The position numbers and the translations under genes are program-made. The notes beneath the pieces are model-generated. The model made no database searches, was not told the origin of the DNA, and saw only the letters and a program-made list of their open reading frames with translations. From positions 1 through 64,000 of the forward strand of contig JADJOR010000009.1 in NCBI GenBank assembly GCA_016713665.1: 64,000 nucleotides of DNA, given 5' to 3'. Positions 1 through 9,624 of the stretch are shown piece after piece; position 1 is the first letter of the stretch, and each line of letters opens with the position of its first letter. Origin of the DNA: Deltaproteobacteria bacterium (GTDB lineage Bacteria; Myxococcota_A; UBA9160; UBA4427).

Positions 1-1243
1 GGCCAAAACAATGGACACCCGAATTCGATAGGGCGGAAAGGAGTCCGAGCGTGTTGGAGTTTCCCTGACCATCGCAAACTCGAATGCCGAAATCGGCTGG
101 CGCAGTGGGGAATGCGCGTTCGAGTACGAAGCAAAGGAAGCCGACTTCGGTTGAGCCTTCCACAATTATTGGCATTCGCGCGAGGAATGTCTCAGGATCG
201 CGGCGCTGCTGATCGTGGATTTCAGGTTGCGGTAACTCGCCAATATCCCTGCACCGTCAAGGTGCCAGAGACTCGCCTGATAGGCGCATGAAATCGCGAC
301 CGGACTGTGAGTGGTCAGAAACGACTGCCCGGGCGCATCCTGAAGTTTCGCAAGAAGCTTGCGGAGCCTATAGGGCTCAAGACCCCGTTCAACTTCGTCC
401 ACGACGGTCACGCTGGCACTACTCTGTGTTGTGGAACAGACCTCGAGCGAGGTCATTCGGCGAGTCCCGGAACCGCAACTGGCGAGCGGTAGATCGATCG
501 CGCCTTTCCTTGCCAGGAGTCCGATTAGTGCCCCGATCGAAAGACCTTGGCTAGTCGTGAGTCCGATGCTCAAGTTGCTCGGAAGGGATTCACTGGCGAG
601 TCTCACCCCAAGCTCTCCAATCGCTTTCATGCCATCGGAGCCCAGAGACTCGCCTAAGCTCAGTTGGGCAACTTGTCGACCGATCCTTGATCGAAGGGCT
701 GAGTCTCCGAACAACCGGTCAAGTCCAGAACCATAGACCAGTCGAAGGTCACGATCGTTCTGATCAGAGGCGCTAAGACGAACCAGCCCGATCTGCCTGC
801 GGACCGCAACCGATAGGGTGGCCTGCCGATCGTTAGGCTGAAGGATCTCCCAGGCAACTTCGAGGTCAGACGTTCCTCTCACTCCCCGTATTTTGTAGAC
901 CGGCTCGGAGGCGTCGTCGTCGCCTGACTTGTAGCACCGGAAAGATGGCGTCCTTTCCGTCCCATCTTCCGGCCGCGAAGCTTGATTGCGTTGATATTCC
1001 ACTTTCAGCGGGAATTGAAACTACTGCCGAAACCGAAAACTCTTCAGATGTATCCCTCATCCAGAAGTCGGATTCGGAGATGGTGAAGGAATTGGAAGGG
1101 CTCAGTAGGAGAGCGATCGCGTCCAAGATTGTTGTCTTGCCGACATCGCCTCCGCCAACGATTACGTTCATGCCTGCCGCCGGACGCCACAGAAGGTTCC
1201 CGATGCCACGGAATCGGGAAATCTCAAGCACTCGGATCGTCAT
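1..1243 (-). pseudogene. OLD-family ATPase/TOPRIM nuclease, frameshifted and cut by window edge
   Basis: Three reading frames on the minus strand together make one OLD (overcoming lysogenization defect) type protein. The first part, best started at the ATG at 1243, has a Walker A motif (GGGDVGKTT). A frame change near 930-950 leads to the middle part, which has a Walker B-like strand (VTVVDE) and the H-loop LTTHSP typical of ABC-like SMC/OLD ATPases. That frame stops at 166. A further frame, readable from about 175 to the window edge, begins PIIVEGSTEVGF, the VEGxTE motif that opens a TOPRIM nuclease domain. OLD proteins join exactly these two domains in this order and act in phage exclusion. 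Whether the two frame changes are real inactivation or sequence error cannot be told here. The C-terminus lies outside the window. Confidence 0.75.
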
Positions 1244-1619
1244 ATTTCCGGCCATGTGGGAATCCCAGGTAGGGAAATGAGACTCGCTCAAAACAAGAGT
1301 AGGCTGGGATGCGCGGTAGTCAGATTACCTACGATTAATACAGAATAAGTTTCAATTTCTCGACGCACTTGAAACCTGTAGGATCGCAATCGGACGACCT
1401 CCATCGCCAGCCATCTCCGAAGGTAGGGCCAGCCGGGGGCAGCGAGCATCACCGCGACTCCCGATAGTCGTCCAGTGGCTAAAATCGAAAATCTAGCAGT
1501 CGCCTGTGCGGTGCATTCTTGATTTTCCAATTGTAGCCAGGAGCAGATGGAATGAGACAGTTTGCATTAAGTAACGCCCACGCCTTTCCTCCACGCGCAT
1601 GACCCGCTAAATCCCGGAG
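1244..1619. other. Intergenic, nothing recognised
   Basis: About 375 bases between the divergent OLD and restriction-modification genes. The short open frames here are not supported by any family pattern. It presumably holds two divergent promoters, but I see no clear boxes. Confidence 0.4.
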
Positions 1620-4600
1620 GTGGATTCCGCCCCCGACACAAGCTCCTTCATTGCACGCTGGTCCAGTTCCGGTGCGGCGGAGCGTGCGAACTACCAACTC
1701 TTCCTCTCCGAGCTCTGCGATCTGATTGGCGTCGCCCGGCCTGATCCGACAAAACCAGACGACTCCTCAAATGCCTACGTATTCGAGCGCAACGTCACGT
1801 TTCACCACCCTGACGGTACCACGAGCACAGGCCGCATAGATCTTTACAAGCGCGGTTGCTACGTCCTCGAAGCGAAGCAGGGCGTCGAGAAACGCGAAGC
1901 CGCCGAGGCGCTCGCAGATGCCACCAAGGCCAAGGCCAAAGCCGCCAAGAAAGGTCACGCTCAACGCGGCAGCACCGCGTGGGATGACGCCATGCTCAAG
2001 GCCCGCGGCCAGGCCGAGCAATACGCCCGCGCGCTCCCGGCGAGCGAAGGCCGGCCGCCGCTGCTCATCGTCGTCGATGTCGGCCACAGCATCGAACTCT
2101 ACTCCGAGTTCACGCGCACCGGCGGCACCTACGTTCCGTTCCCCGATCCGCGAAGCCACCGTATCCTGCTCGCGCGGCTGAGCGAAGCCGACGTGCGCGA
2201 GACGCTCCGCCTCGCGTGGACCGATCCAGAGGCGCTCGACCCCGCGCGCCGCAGCGCGCGCGTCACCCGCGAGATCGCGCAGAGCCTTGGACGCCTCGCC
2301 GCTTCGTTGGAAAAGACCGGCCACAGCGCCGAAGCCGTAGCGACCTTCCTCATGCGGGCGCTCTTCACCATGTTCGCGGAAGACGTTGAGCTGTTGCCCA
2401 AGGACAGCTTCGTGAATCTGCTCAAGAGCCTCCATGGCCACACCGACCAGTTTGTCCCCATGGTCGAGGAGCTTTGGGGCTGCATGAAGACCGGCGGCTT
2501 CTCCACCGTGCTCCGCGAGAAAGTGCGGCACTTTAACGGCGGCCTCTTCGAGCATGCCACCGCGCTCCCGCTCACCGATGACCAATTCGCGCTGCTCATT
2601 GAGGCCTCGCGCGCCGACTGGCGCGATGTCGAGCCCGCCATTTTCGGGACGCTGCTGGAGCGCGCGCTGAATCCCATCGAGCGCCACAAGCTCGGCGCGC
2701 ACTACACCCCCCGCGCCTACGTCGAGCGCCTCGTCATGCCAACCGTCGTCGAGCCGCTGCGTGCTGAGTGGGACGCCGCCAAGGCCGCCGCCGTCACCCT
2801 CGACCGCCAGGGAAAGACGAAGGAAGCCGCCGCCGAAGTGCAGCGCTTCCACCGCCGCCTCTGCGAAGTGCGCGTACTCGACCCCGCGTGCGGCTCCGGC
2901 AATTTCCTCTACGTCACACTCGAACACCTCAAGCGCCTCGAAGGTGAAGTCTTCAACGCCCTCGACCAGCTCGGCCACGAGCAGGCCGCGCTGGAAATGG
3001 CCGGCTTCACCGTCGATCCGCACCAGCTCCTCGGCCTGGAGGTGAACCCGCGTGCTGCCGCCATCGCCGAGCTGGTCCTGTGGATTGGCTACCTCCAGTG
3101 GCACTTCCGCACTCGTGGCCGCGTCGTCCCGCCGGAGCCCATCATCAAAAACTTCCACAACATCGAGTGCCGAGACGCCGTACTTGACTTCGATCGCACC
3201 GAGCCCGTGATCGACGAGCATGGCCAGCCCATTACGCGCTGGGACGGGCGCACGGTGAAAAAGCATCCCGTTACCGGCGAGGACGTGCCCGATGAAACGG
3301 CGCGCGTCCCCGCGCTCCACTACGAAAACCCGCGCCCTGCCGATTGGCCGGAGGCGGATTTCATCGTCGGCAACCCGCCCTTCATCGGCAACAAACGGAT
3401 GCGCCTCGCGCTCGGCGACGGCTACGTGAGAGCCGTGCGCGAAGCCTGGCCGCGCGTGCCCGAGACTGTGGACTTCGTACTGTATTGGGTCAGCCACGCC
3501 ACCGAACTTTTGGCGAAAGGGAAAGTCTCCCGCCTCGGCTTCATCACCACGAATTCGATCACGCAAACCTTCAATCGGCCCGTACTGCAAAGCGCGCTCG
3601 AAGCCGGCATGCGCATCGCCTTTGCCGTGCCCGATCATCCGTGGGTGGACAGCGCCGACGGTGCGCAAGTGCGCGTCGCGATGAGCGTCTTCGACCGGAA
3701 GAGTACCGCAGGCACGTTCTGGACCAGCGAGAACGAGACGCCCGCAAGCGACGGCGCATCCGCTGTCACCTTCGCCATTGCGCACGGCCCCATATTCTCC
3801 GATCTCAGCACTGGTGTGGTGCCGGGCGAAGCTCGTGCCGCTACGCGCCAACGCCGGCCTCACTTGTCGGCGTGCAGCTCTCCGCGCAGGATTCGTCGTC
3901 GAGCTGGATGAGGTGGAGCCGTTTCACCGACGCACTGAAACAGAGCGCCTGCTGCGTTGCGCGACCTAACGGGTCGCGATGTCGCGCAGGAGATGCGCGA
4001 GATACGTCTTGGACACCTTCGGCCTCACGCACGGACGACCTGCGCGATCTGCTTCCGACGCTTCCACTGGGTCCACGACCGCGTGAAGCCCAGAGCGAAC
4101 AAAACCCGCGAGAAGTATCGCCGCGAGTGGTGGATTCACGCGGAGCCGCGCGGAAAGTTTCGTGCCGCGCTCGCTGACTTGCGGCGCTTCATCGTCACGT
4201 CACGCACCGCGCGTCATCGCACCTTCCAGTTTCTCGATGCCTCGTTCCTGCCCGAAACGAAAGTGGTCATCTTCGCCTTTGACGACGCGTTCCATCTCGG
4301 CGTGCTCTCCTCGCGCATCCACGTCCTCTTCGCCAACCGAGTCGGCGGCTGGCTTGGCGTCGGAAACGACTCCACCTACAACCACTCTGACTGCCTCGAA
4401 AAGTTTCCATTCCCCACCGCGACCGAAGCGCAGAAAACGCACATCCGCGACCTCGCCGAGCGCCTCGAAACCCACCGCAAACGCCAGCAAGCCCAGTACC
4501 CGAAGCTGACCTTCACCGACCTCTACAATGTCCTCGAGAAACTCCGCGGCGGCACCCCGCTTAATGCCAGGGAACAGATCACTCACTCACACGGCCTCGT

Positions 4601-5045
4601 GACTGTCCTTCGCCAGCTTCACGACGACCTCGACACCGCGGTCGCCGAAACCTACGGCCTCCCGCCCATCGCCAGCGACGAGGCAATCCTGACCCACCTC
4701 TGCGCCCTGAACGCCCAGCGCGCCGCCGAAGAACGCGCCGGCACCACCCGCTACCTCCGCCCCGCCTTCCAGAACCCTGCGAGAACCACGACACAAGCCA
4801 CCTTCGACACCGACGGCACGAAAGCTCCGATACCCAGAAAAGCCGCCAGCAAGATCCCGTGGCCGAAGACTCTCTCAGAACAAGCGCAAGTCGTCCGCTC
4901 CGCCCTAACCCTCCCTATCGACGCCGTAACTCTTGCTAAAAGTTTCAAGGGTGCAAGAACCGACCGCGTGGAGGACCTCCTCGAAACGCTCGTCAGCCTC
5001 GGCCAAGCCCGCGCGCTCAAGGACGGGCAGTTCGTAAAAGCGTAA
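1620..5045 (+). pseudogene. MmeI-like type IIL restriction-modification enzyme, frameshifted
   Basis: A single polypeptide of about 1,140 residues combining endonuclease and adenine methyltransferase. Near the N-terminus D74, E84 and K86 form the D-X9-EXK nuclease motif characteristic of MmeI. The methyltransferase has DPACGSG (SAM binding, residues 421-427) and NPPF (catalytic motif IV, from residue 585). The target-recognition and C-terminal part is readable from about 3957 to the stop at 5045, with the family pattern YNHSDCLEKFPFP. Between about 3830 and 4070 the reading frame changes many times: fragments such as LRANAGL, SLVGVQL, GFVVELDEVE, GRDVAQ, YVLDTFGL and VHDRVKP appear in turn in different frames. 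Together they would give a normal recognition domain. The start codon at 1620 is GTG. The enzyme would be inactive if these indels are real. Confidence 0.8.
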
Positions 5046-5237
5046 ACATTCCGGAGCGAGACAGGTGGGCTTTGATTTATTCTCGCGCTGGCCCAGATGA
5101 GGCTCAATTTCGAAGCGAAATCATTAGAGTGGGAGAAGACGGTCTCAGCGAATAAGAAATTCGCGGCGCGTAAAGCGGGCTGTTCTGGTGAGCCCTGCGA
5201 CAGAAGACCTAGTCTGCGATCCATTCCTGAATAGAGG

Positions 5238-6893
5238 TCATTCGCAGCCGACCAGCGATATCTGCTCTGTCCATGCGAGGGGGAGATCGATCTGCTTCGT
5301 CAGTGCCTCAGCCGTAAGGTCTTGGGGTTGTGTCCCGGAGAGAATCTTTTCAACGACATTGGGTGCTAGGAAAGCCAACGGGATCAGTTGGCCTACATAG
5401 CGATCGGTTACCCCGTCGGCCTCCGCAATCTCTAAGAGCGATCCGACTCGTCCACTCGCGAGATCCTCGAACCAATTCCGCCCTCGAGCGATCGCTTTGA
5501 CGAGGGCCGGGTCTACGCGCGTATCCCTCGAATTCTTCTCCGGTCCCTCGATGACAAGTCGCCTCTCGACCCCGCGACGTTGGATTCGAACCGGGATGAC
5601 GTGACGGATAACTGCGCCTTCGCCCCCGAGAAATCTCGCTAGATCGACGTGAAGGACCACCTCGTCCGCACCAAGGTCGATGCGCTTCACCACCTCCAAC
5701 GGCTTCCAGTCCCATCTCTCCACCCGCTCGAGCATCCCCGAAATCTGTCCCTCTCCCACCCGAGCCTCGCGGGTCAAGCGAGTCAGCTCCCCCCGATTCC
5801 GAAAGAGCTCGACGGATGTCTCTCCGACGAGCCGCTCGATGTCGCGCGCGGGCAGTCGCCAACGTGAGTCGTAAGAGTTCCCACCTGCCGTACCGGTACT
5901 CGAAATCGCATTCCGCGAGACGTAGTACCGATACCGTCGACCCGACTTCACCGTGTGGCTCGGCGTGAGCAGCACCCCCGATTCGTCGAAGAGCTTTCCC
6001 TGGAGTGGGCTGAGACTGCGTCCATTGGTTCCGGTCGATCGGATCGGCCCCTGCGTCGTGAGCTGCTTCTGGACCGCGTCCCATGTCTCGGGATCAATGA
6101 TCGCTGGATGCTGGCCCTCGTAACTATCGGCCTTGTGGGGAACGCGTCCTATATAGAGTGGGTTGCCGAGCAGGTGGTAGAGATAGCCGCGGCCGAGGGG
6201 ACGGCCGCCGCGCATTTTTCCAAGGGCCGCTTCACGGTGCTTGCTGGTGAGACCCAGGCGATCGACCTCTTCTTTGAGCCGCCGCACCGAGCCCAGCTCG
6301 AGATAGAGCCGAAACACGGTGCGGACGGTCTTGGCCTCGGCCTCGACGACGGTGAGCGTCCTCCCGTTCGGCGCGTAGCCGAGCGGCACGGGCCCTCCCA
6401 TCCAGAGCCCCTTTCGCTTCGAAGCCGCGATCTTGTCCCGGATCCGCTCCCCCGTGACCTCGCGCTCGAACTGAGCAAACGAGAGCAGCATGTTGAGCGT
6501 GAGGCGACCCATGGAGGTCGTCGTGTTGAACTGCTGCGTGATCGAGACGAACGAGACCGAGTGCCCGTCGAGGACGTCGACGATCTTGGCGAAGTCGGAG
6601 AGCGAGCGGGTCAGCCGATCGACCTTGTAGACGACGACGGTGTCGATCTTGCCGGCATCGATGTCTTCGAGGAGTCGAGTGAGGGCGGGCCGCTCGATGT
6701 TGCCCCCCGAGAACCCGCCGTCGTCGTAGCGGGTCGATACCAGGATCCAGCCCTCGCTCTTCTGACTCCGGATGTAGGCTTCGCAGGCCTCACGCTGCGC
6801 ATCGAGCGAGTTGAAATCCTGCTCGAGCCCCTCCTCCGAGGATTTCCGGGTATAGATGGCGCACCGTCGCCGCCGGGATTCACTTGCGGCCAC
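5238..6893 (-). CDS. Large serine recombinase (site-specific integrase/resolvase family)
   Basis: 551 residues. The N-terminal resolvase domain (about 1-150) has the catalytic motif YTRKS with the nucleophile at S18, followed by the conserved pattern DRLTRS and the arginine-rich QFEREV(T)GERIRDK segment. Next come a Recombinase domain (about 165-270, PLGYAPNGR and GNPLYIGRV) and a zinc-ribbon/coiled-coil-like region, where LTRLTREARVGEGQISGMLERVE marks the helical arm, and a long C-terminal DNA-binding part. This is the layout of large serine integrases that mobilise phages and integrative elements. Its start overlaps the end of the DUF2924 gene by 14 bases, so the two are translated together. 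It converges on the restriction-modification gene. No frameshift is seen, so it should be active. Confidence 0.9.
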   Translation of the reverse strand: MAASESRRRRCAIYTRKSSEEGLEQDFNSLDAQREACEAYIRSQKSEGWILVSTRYDDGGFSGGNIERPALTRLLEDIDAGKIDTVVVYKVDRLTRSLSDFAKIVDVLDGHSVSFVSITQQFNTTTSMGRLTLNMLLSFAQFEREVTGERIRDKIAASKRKGLWMGGPVPLGYAPNGRTLTVVEAEAKTVRTVFRLYLELGSVRRLKEEVDRLGLTSKHREAALGKMRGGRPLGRGYLYHLLGNPLYIGRVPHKADSYEGQHPAIIDPETWDAVQKQLTTQGPIRSTGTNGRSLSPLQGKLFDESGVLLTPSHTVKSGRRYRYYVSRNAISSTGTAGGNSYDSRWRLPARDIERLVGETSVELFRNRGELTRLTREARVGEGQISGMLERVERWDWKPLEVVKRIDLGADEVVLHVDLARFLGGEGAVIRHVIPVRIQRRGVERRLVIEGPEKNSRDTRVDPALVKAIARGRNWFEDLASGRVGSLLEIAEADGVTDRYVGQLIPLAFLAPNVVEKILSGTQPQDLTAEALTKQIDLPLAWTEQISLVGCE

Positions 6894-7344
6894 GGCGCTT
6901 CTCCTTCAGACCAAAGAACCGAGGTCCTGACCAATGGGCGCCGGTGATCTCCTGGGCGACGGCGGAGAGGGAAGGCCATTCGCGGTCTCGGTACTGGACA
7001 CTCTTCTCGAGCACGAGCACTTCGTGGGTCGTGCCCTGCCATTCGCGCAGGAGGCGAGTCCCCGGTTTGACCTTCGGCTGCGAGGGGACGAGGGGCCGAC
7101 CGGCCTTCAGGGCCGCCGCGGCCTGATCGAGGCGTCGGCGGGTCCCCCGGTCGAGACCGCCGAATGCGTTCTCCTGAATCCGGTAGGCGAGGGCACGAGT
7201 CAGGAGTGGTCGTTTCATGAAGCGGGGGCAGGGCGTTTTGTAGAGCTCGACCCATCGCTCGCGTAGCTCTTGCTGCGTGAGGGATTGCAGGGCTTCAAGC
7301 TCGGCCGCGACGGCTGCTTCGGTTTTCTTGGTCGGGGTTTTCAT
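6880..7344 (-). CDS. DUF2924 family protein, recombinase partner
   Basis: 154 residues from the ATG at 7344, chosen because GGAAAGGA lies 5-8 bases upstream; the open frame extends further but with low-complexity, non-family sequence. The pattern LRERWVELYKTPCPRFMKRPLLTRALAYRIQ in its first half, then PGTRLLREWQGTTHEVLVLE and a W-PSLSAVAQEITG-WSGPRFFGL tail, is that of DUF2924. The tail resembles a small DNA-interacting fold seen in proteins with 'RAMA/ Zn-less' tails. DUF2924 genes commonly sit directly before serine recombinases in proteobacterial mobile elements, as here. The biochemical role is unknown; help in DNA binding for the recombinase is inference. Confidence 0.85.
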   Translation of the reverse strand: MKTPTKKTEAAVAAELEALQSLTQQELRERWVELYKTPCPRFMKRPLLTRALAYRIQENAFGGLDRGTRRRLDQAAAALKAGRPLVPSQPKVKPGTRLLREWQGTTHEVLVLEKSVQYRDREWPSLSAVAQEITGAHWSGPRFFGLKEKRRGRK

Positions 7345-7562
7345 GAGCGGTCCTTTCCGGGTGGGGCTCGCGCGGCCCGGCTTGTGCCCGTTTGGGCGCG
7401 GAAGCCGGGTCGGCGGGAGACCCCGGGGTTCGCGTTTGCGGGCGGTCAGTCCGCGCGAACCATGGACGCTCTGGGTAGGGGAGGAGTCAAGCGAATGGGG
7501 CCGGGAAAGCGCCGTCTCAGTGGCCCATTCGCCCGGCATTCGCGCGGGGCCAGGCGGTCGAA

Positions 7563-7601
7563 GGTCGATTCGACCGAGGAGCCCAGGGTAAATTTACCCT
7601 G
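7563..7601. promoter_or_regulatory. Twin palindromes upstream of the DUF2924-recombinase operon
   Basis: Two inverted repeats lie 8 bases apart in the 365-base gap between the DUF2924 start and the terminase end. The first is GGTCGA-T-TCGACC (7563-7575). The second is a perfect 18-base palindrome, CAGGGTAAATTTACCCTG (7584-7601), centred on AAATTT. They could be operators for the recombinase operon or recombinase binding sites. The rest of the gap (7345-7562, 7602-7709) shows nothing else I can name. Confidence 0.5.
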
Positions 7602-7709
7602 CCTCGCTTGCCGGACTCTGCGATCCCCCTGCCTATAGATAGTCGGAGGATCGCGCTGGCCGAGGCGGCACGACGATCGCCTCGCACCAACCGCCGAGGC
7701 GCCCCCGGT

Positions 7710-9107
7710 TCAGCCGACGCGAACACGGATTCGCGGCCGCTTCGTCCAGGCCAGAAACTGCGAAAGGCTGTCGATCTGATCGTCGTGACGCCCGTTCGGA
7801 AAGGCGAGAATCTCGGCCATGAAATCCTCGAGCCAGCTCGCCGACTCGGGAATCAACACGTGCTCCCCTTCGATCAGGTCGGTCACGGCATCGAGCCGCA
7901 CCAGCTTGTCCCGATCCGGCCGGATCGCCTCCGGACGAAATCCCCCGTTGCGGTTCAGGTCCTGGATCAGCGGAGTCCCGGTCCCCGCATCCTCGATCAA
8001 GACTTTGCGGGGCCGATAGTGGTTCCAGTGCGCCACGACGCGGCGCAGGAGATCCGGGTATTCGAGTCGTTCGCGCAGGACGTGAAGCAAGTAGAAATCC
8101 GTTCCGCGGCTGAGCCACGTCGTGCAGACCGTGTAGTCGTTGTTCGCTCCGGTCTTCGAGGCGATGTCCCAGCTCTGAACGATTTGATCCCCGCTCTCGC
8201 TCTCGGGTCGCCGCGCGTAGCGCCGAAACCATTTTCCCTGGATGACCGCGCCTCCGGGCGGGACGGGCGCCTGCTGGTACTGGGCCGAGAAGGTGAGACT
8301 CGACTGCTGGAGCCTCACCTGGTCGAGAATGGTCCTCGGCTCGCGCGCCGGGTGAAGGACGTCCCCGATCTCTCGGCGATGGACGACCCCATGGCCCAGG
8401 TCGATCACTTCGGACTCTTCCGCGATCGCCGGAAGCTTCAAGACCCGCCACGACGGGTCCCGTTCGAGCACATGGCCGACGAGGTCGTCACAGTGGAGGC
8501 GCTGCATGACGATAACGATCGAGTCCTCGGTCTTCTGGTCGAGGCGCGACGAGAGGGTCGAGTCGTACCAGGCATTGACGGCCGATCGCCTCGACTCCGA
8601 CTGAGCATCCTCGGGTTTCAGCGGGTCGTCGATCACGATCAGGTTGCCGCCCCGGCCGGTGAGCGTGCCGCCCACCGAGGTCGCCAGCCGATAGCCCCGG
8701 GACGTCGTCTCGAATTCGAGCTCGGTGTTCCGCTTGGGGCTGAGGCGGGTTTTGGGAAAAGCCTCCTTGTACCAGGGGCTCTCCATCACGGCCCGGCAGT
8801 CGCGCGAGTGCTTGGCCGCCAGCTCGATCGAGTAGCTGACGCAGAGAATCCGAAGCGTCGGATCGAATCCCAGCGCAAAGGCCGGAAAGGCCACCGAGGC
8901 ACAGATCGATTTCAGGTTCCGCGGCGGGATGTTGATGATGAGCCGCTGGTTCTCCCTGCGGAGGATTCGCTCGAGCTCATGGGCGATGGCCTCGATGTGC
9001 CAGTTGGGACGAAAGGCTTGTCCGGGATCGACCGTCTGGAAGCAGCGGGCGATGAAGGACGGGAAATCCTGGCGCAGCGCGGCGCGAAGGAGGGCCTTGG
9101 CATTCAT
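7710..9107 (-). CDS. Phage terminase large subunit
   Basis: 465 residues, intact. The N-terminal ATPase has a Walker A-like IPPRNLKS (about residues 60-67) and a Walker B strand ending IVIDDP. The conserved LTGRGGN sits just before it. The C-terminal RNase H-like nuclease shows the three acidic positions in SWDIASKTG, IEDAGTG and GRHDDQIDS. In phages this subunit with its small partner cuts and packages DNA into the capsid. Its ATG lies two bases after the stop of the DUF5681 gene, making a three-gene run with the methylase. No portal, capsid or tail genes are seen, so this is a remnant or a satellite-like element rather than a full prophage. Degraded sequence of a second copy lies at 11,955-12,230. 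Confidence 0.92.
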   Translation of the reverse strand: MNAKALLRAALRQDFPSFIARCFQTVDPGQAFRPNWHIEAIAHELERILRRENQRLIINIPPRNLKSICASVAFPAFALGFDPTLRILCVSYSIELAAKHSRDCRAVMESPWYKEAFPKTRLSPKRNTELEFETTSRGYRLATSVGGTLTGRGGNLIVIDDPLKPEDAQSESRRSAVNAWYDSTLSSRLDQKTEDSIVIVMQRLHCDDLVGHVLERDPSWRVLKLPAIAEESEVIDLGHGVVHRREIGDVLHPAREPRTILDQVRLQQSSLTFSAQYQQAPVPPGGAVIQGKWFRRYARRPESESGDQIVQSWDIASKTGANNDYTVCTTWLSRGTDFYLLHVLRERLEYPDLLRRVVAHWNHYRPRKVLIEDAGTGTPLIQDLNRNGGFRPEAIRPDRDKLVRLDAVTDLIEGEHVLIPESASWLEDFMAEILAFPNGRHDDQIDSLSQFLAWTKRPRIRVRVG

Positions 9108-9109
9108 GG

Positions 9110-9622
9110 TCAGGATTCCCCGCTGAGCGGCTTGCTGCCCTGTTCATCCGCCGCCGTGGTAGAAGCGACGGCGCGCCGACGGAGGCGTGCCTCGAACTCG
9201 CGCAGGATCTCGGCCTCGTCCGCCGTGATCTCGTCGCTGGCCTCGATGTCGTTGGCCCCGGTATCGAGGACTCGCAGCATGGTCGAGAGCAGGAGGCCGG
9301 CGGATCGTGCGTTGCCTTTGATCGATCCGTTGGTGAGCGCCTTTACGAAGGCGCGCTGCTTCGTGACTTTTCGCGTTCGGTTGCCCTCGCGGATTTCGAT
9401 CGTCTCGTGCAGCTCCTCGATGAGGTCGGTCTTGAGATTCTTGGTGCCTTTGGGGCGACCGCGGGGATTTCCCGATTGGCCGGGCTGGAAGCGAGTCGAT
9501 TTGGGCGGCTTGCCGTAACCGACCTCATATTCGGAGGTCGTGGCTTCGCGCGCGGCCTCGCCGTCCTGCGGCAGGTCGGTCGTCCCCTCGCGTTCGCACT
9601 TCGATTCCTTATCGCGCGACAT
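9110..9622 (-). CDS. DUF5681 domain protein, terminase-associated
   Basis: 170 residues. The central part has the DUF5681 signature: GYGKPPKSTRFQPGQSGNP followed by RGRPKGTKN. This glycine/proline/arginine-rich opening is found in proteins encoded beside terminase large subunits. The rest is mainly helical and acidic (EASDEITADEAEILREFEARL). It may be a small-terminase-like or DNA-binding partner of the packaging ATPase; that is inferred only from the gene order. It lies between the methylase (2-base gap) and the terminase (2-base gap), so the three are one transcription unit. Confidence 0.85.
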   Translation of the reverse strand: MSRDKESKCEREGTTDLPQDGEAAREATTSEYEVGYGKPPKSTRFQPGQSGNPRGRPKGTKNLKTDLIEELHETIEIREGNRTRKVTKQRAFVKALTNGSIKGNARSAGLLLSTMLRVLDTGANDIEASDEITADEAEILREFEARLRRRAVASTTAADEQGSKPLSGES

Positions 9623-9624
9623 GG

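Noticed and set aside
1767..3863. 698-codon open frame on the minus strand
   Set aside because: It is antisense to the RM methyltransferase, whose motifs are clear. Long antisense frames are common at this GC content.
7608..9518. 636-codon open frame on the plus strand
   Set aside because: Antisense to the terminase and DUF5681 genes.
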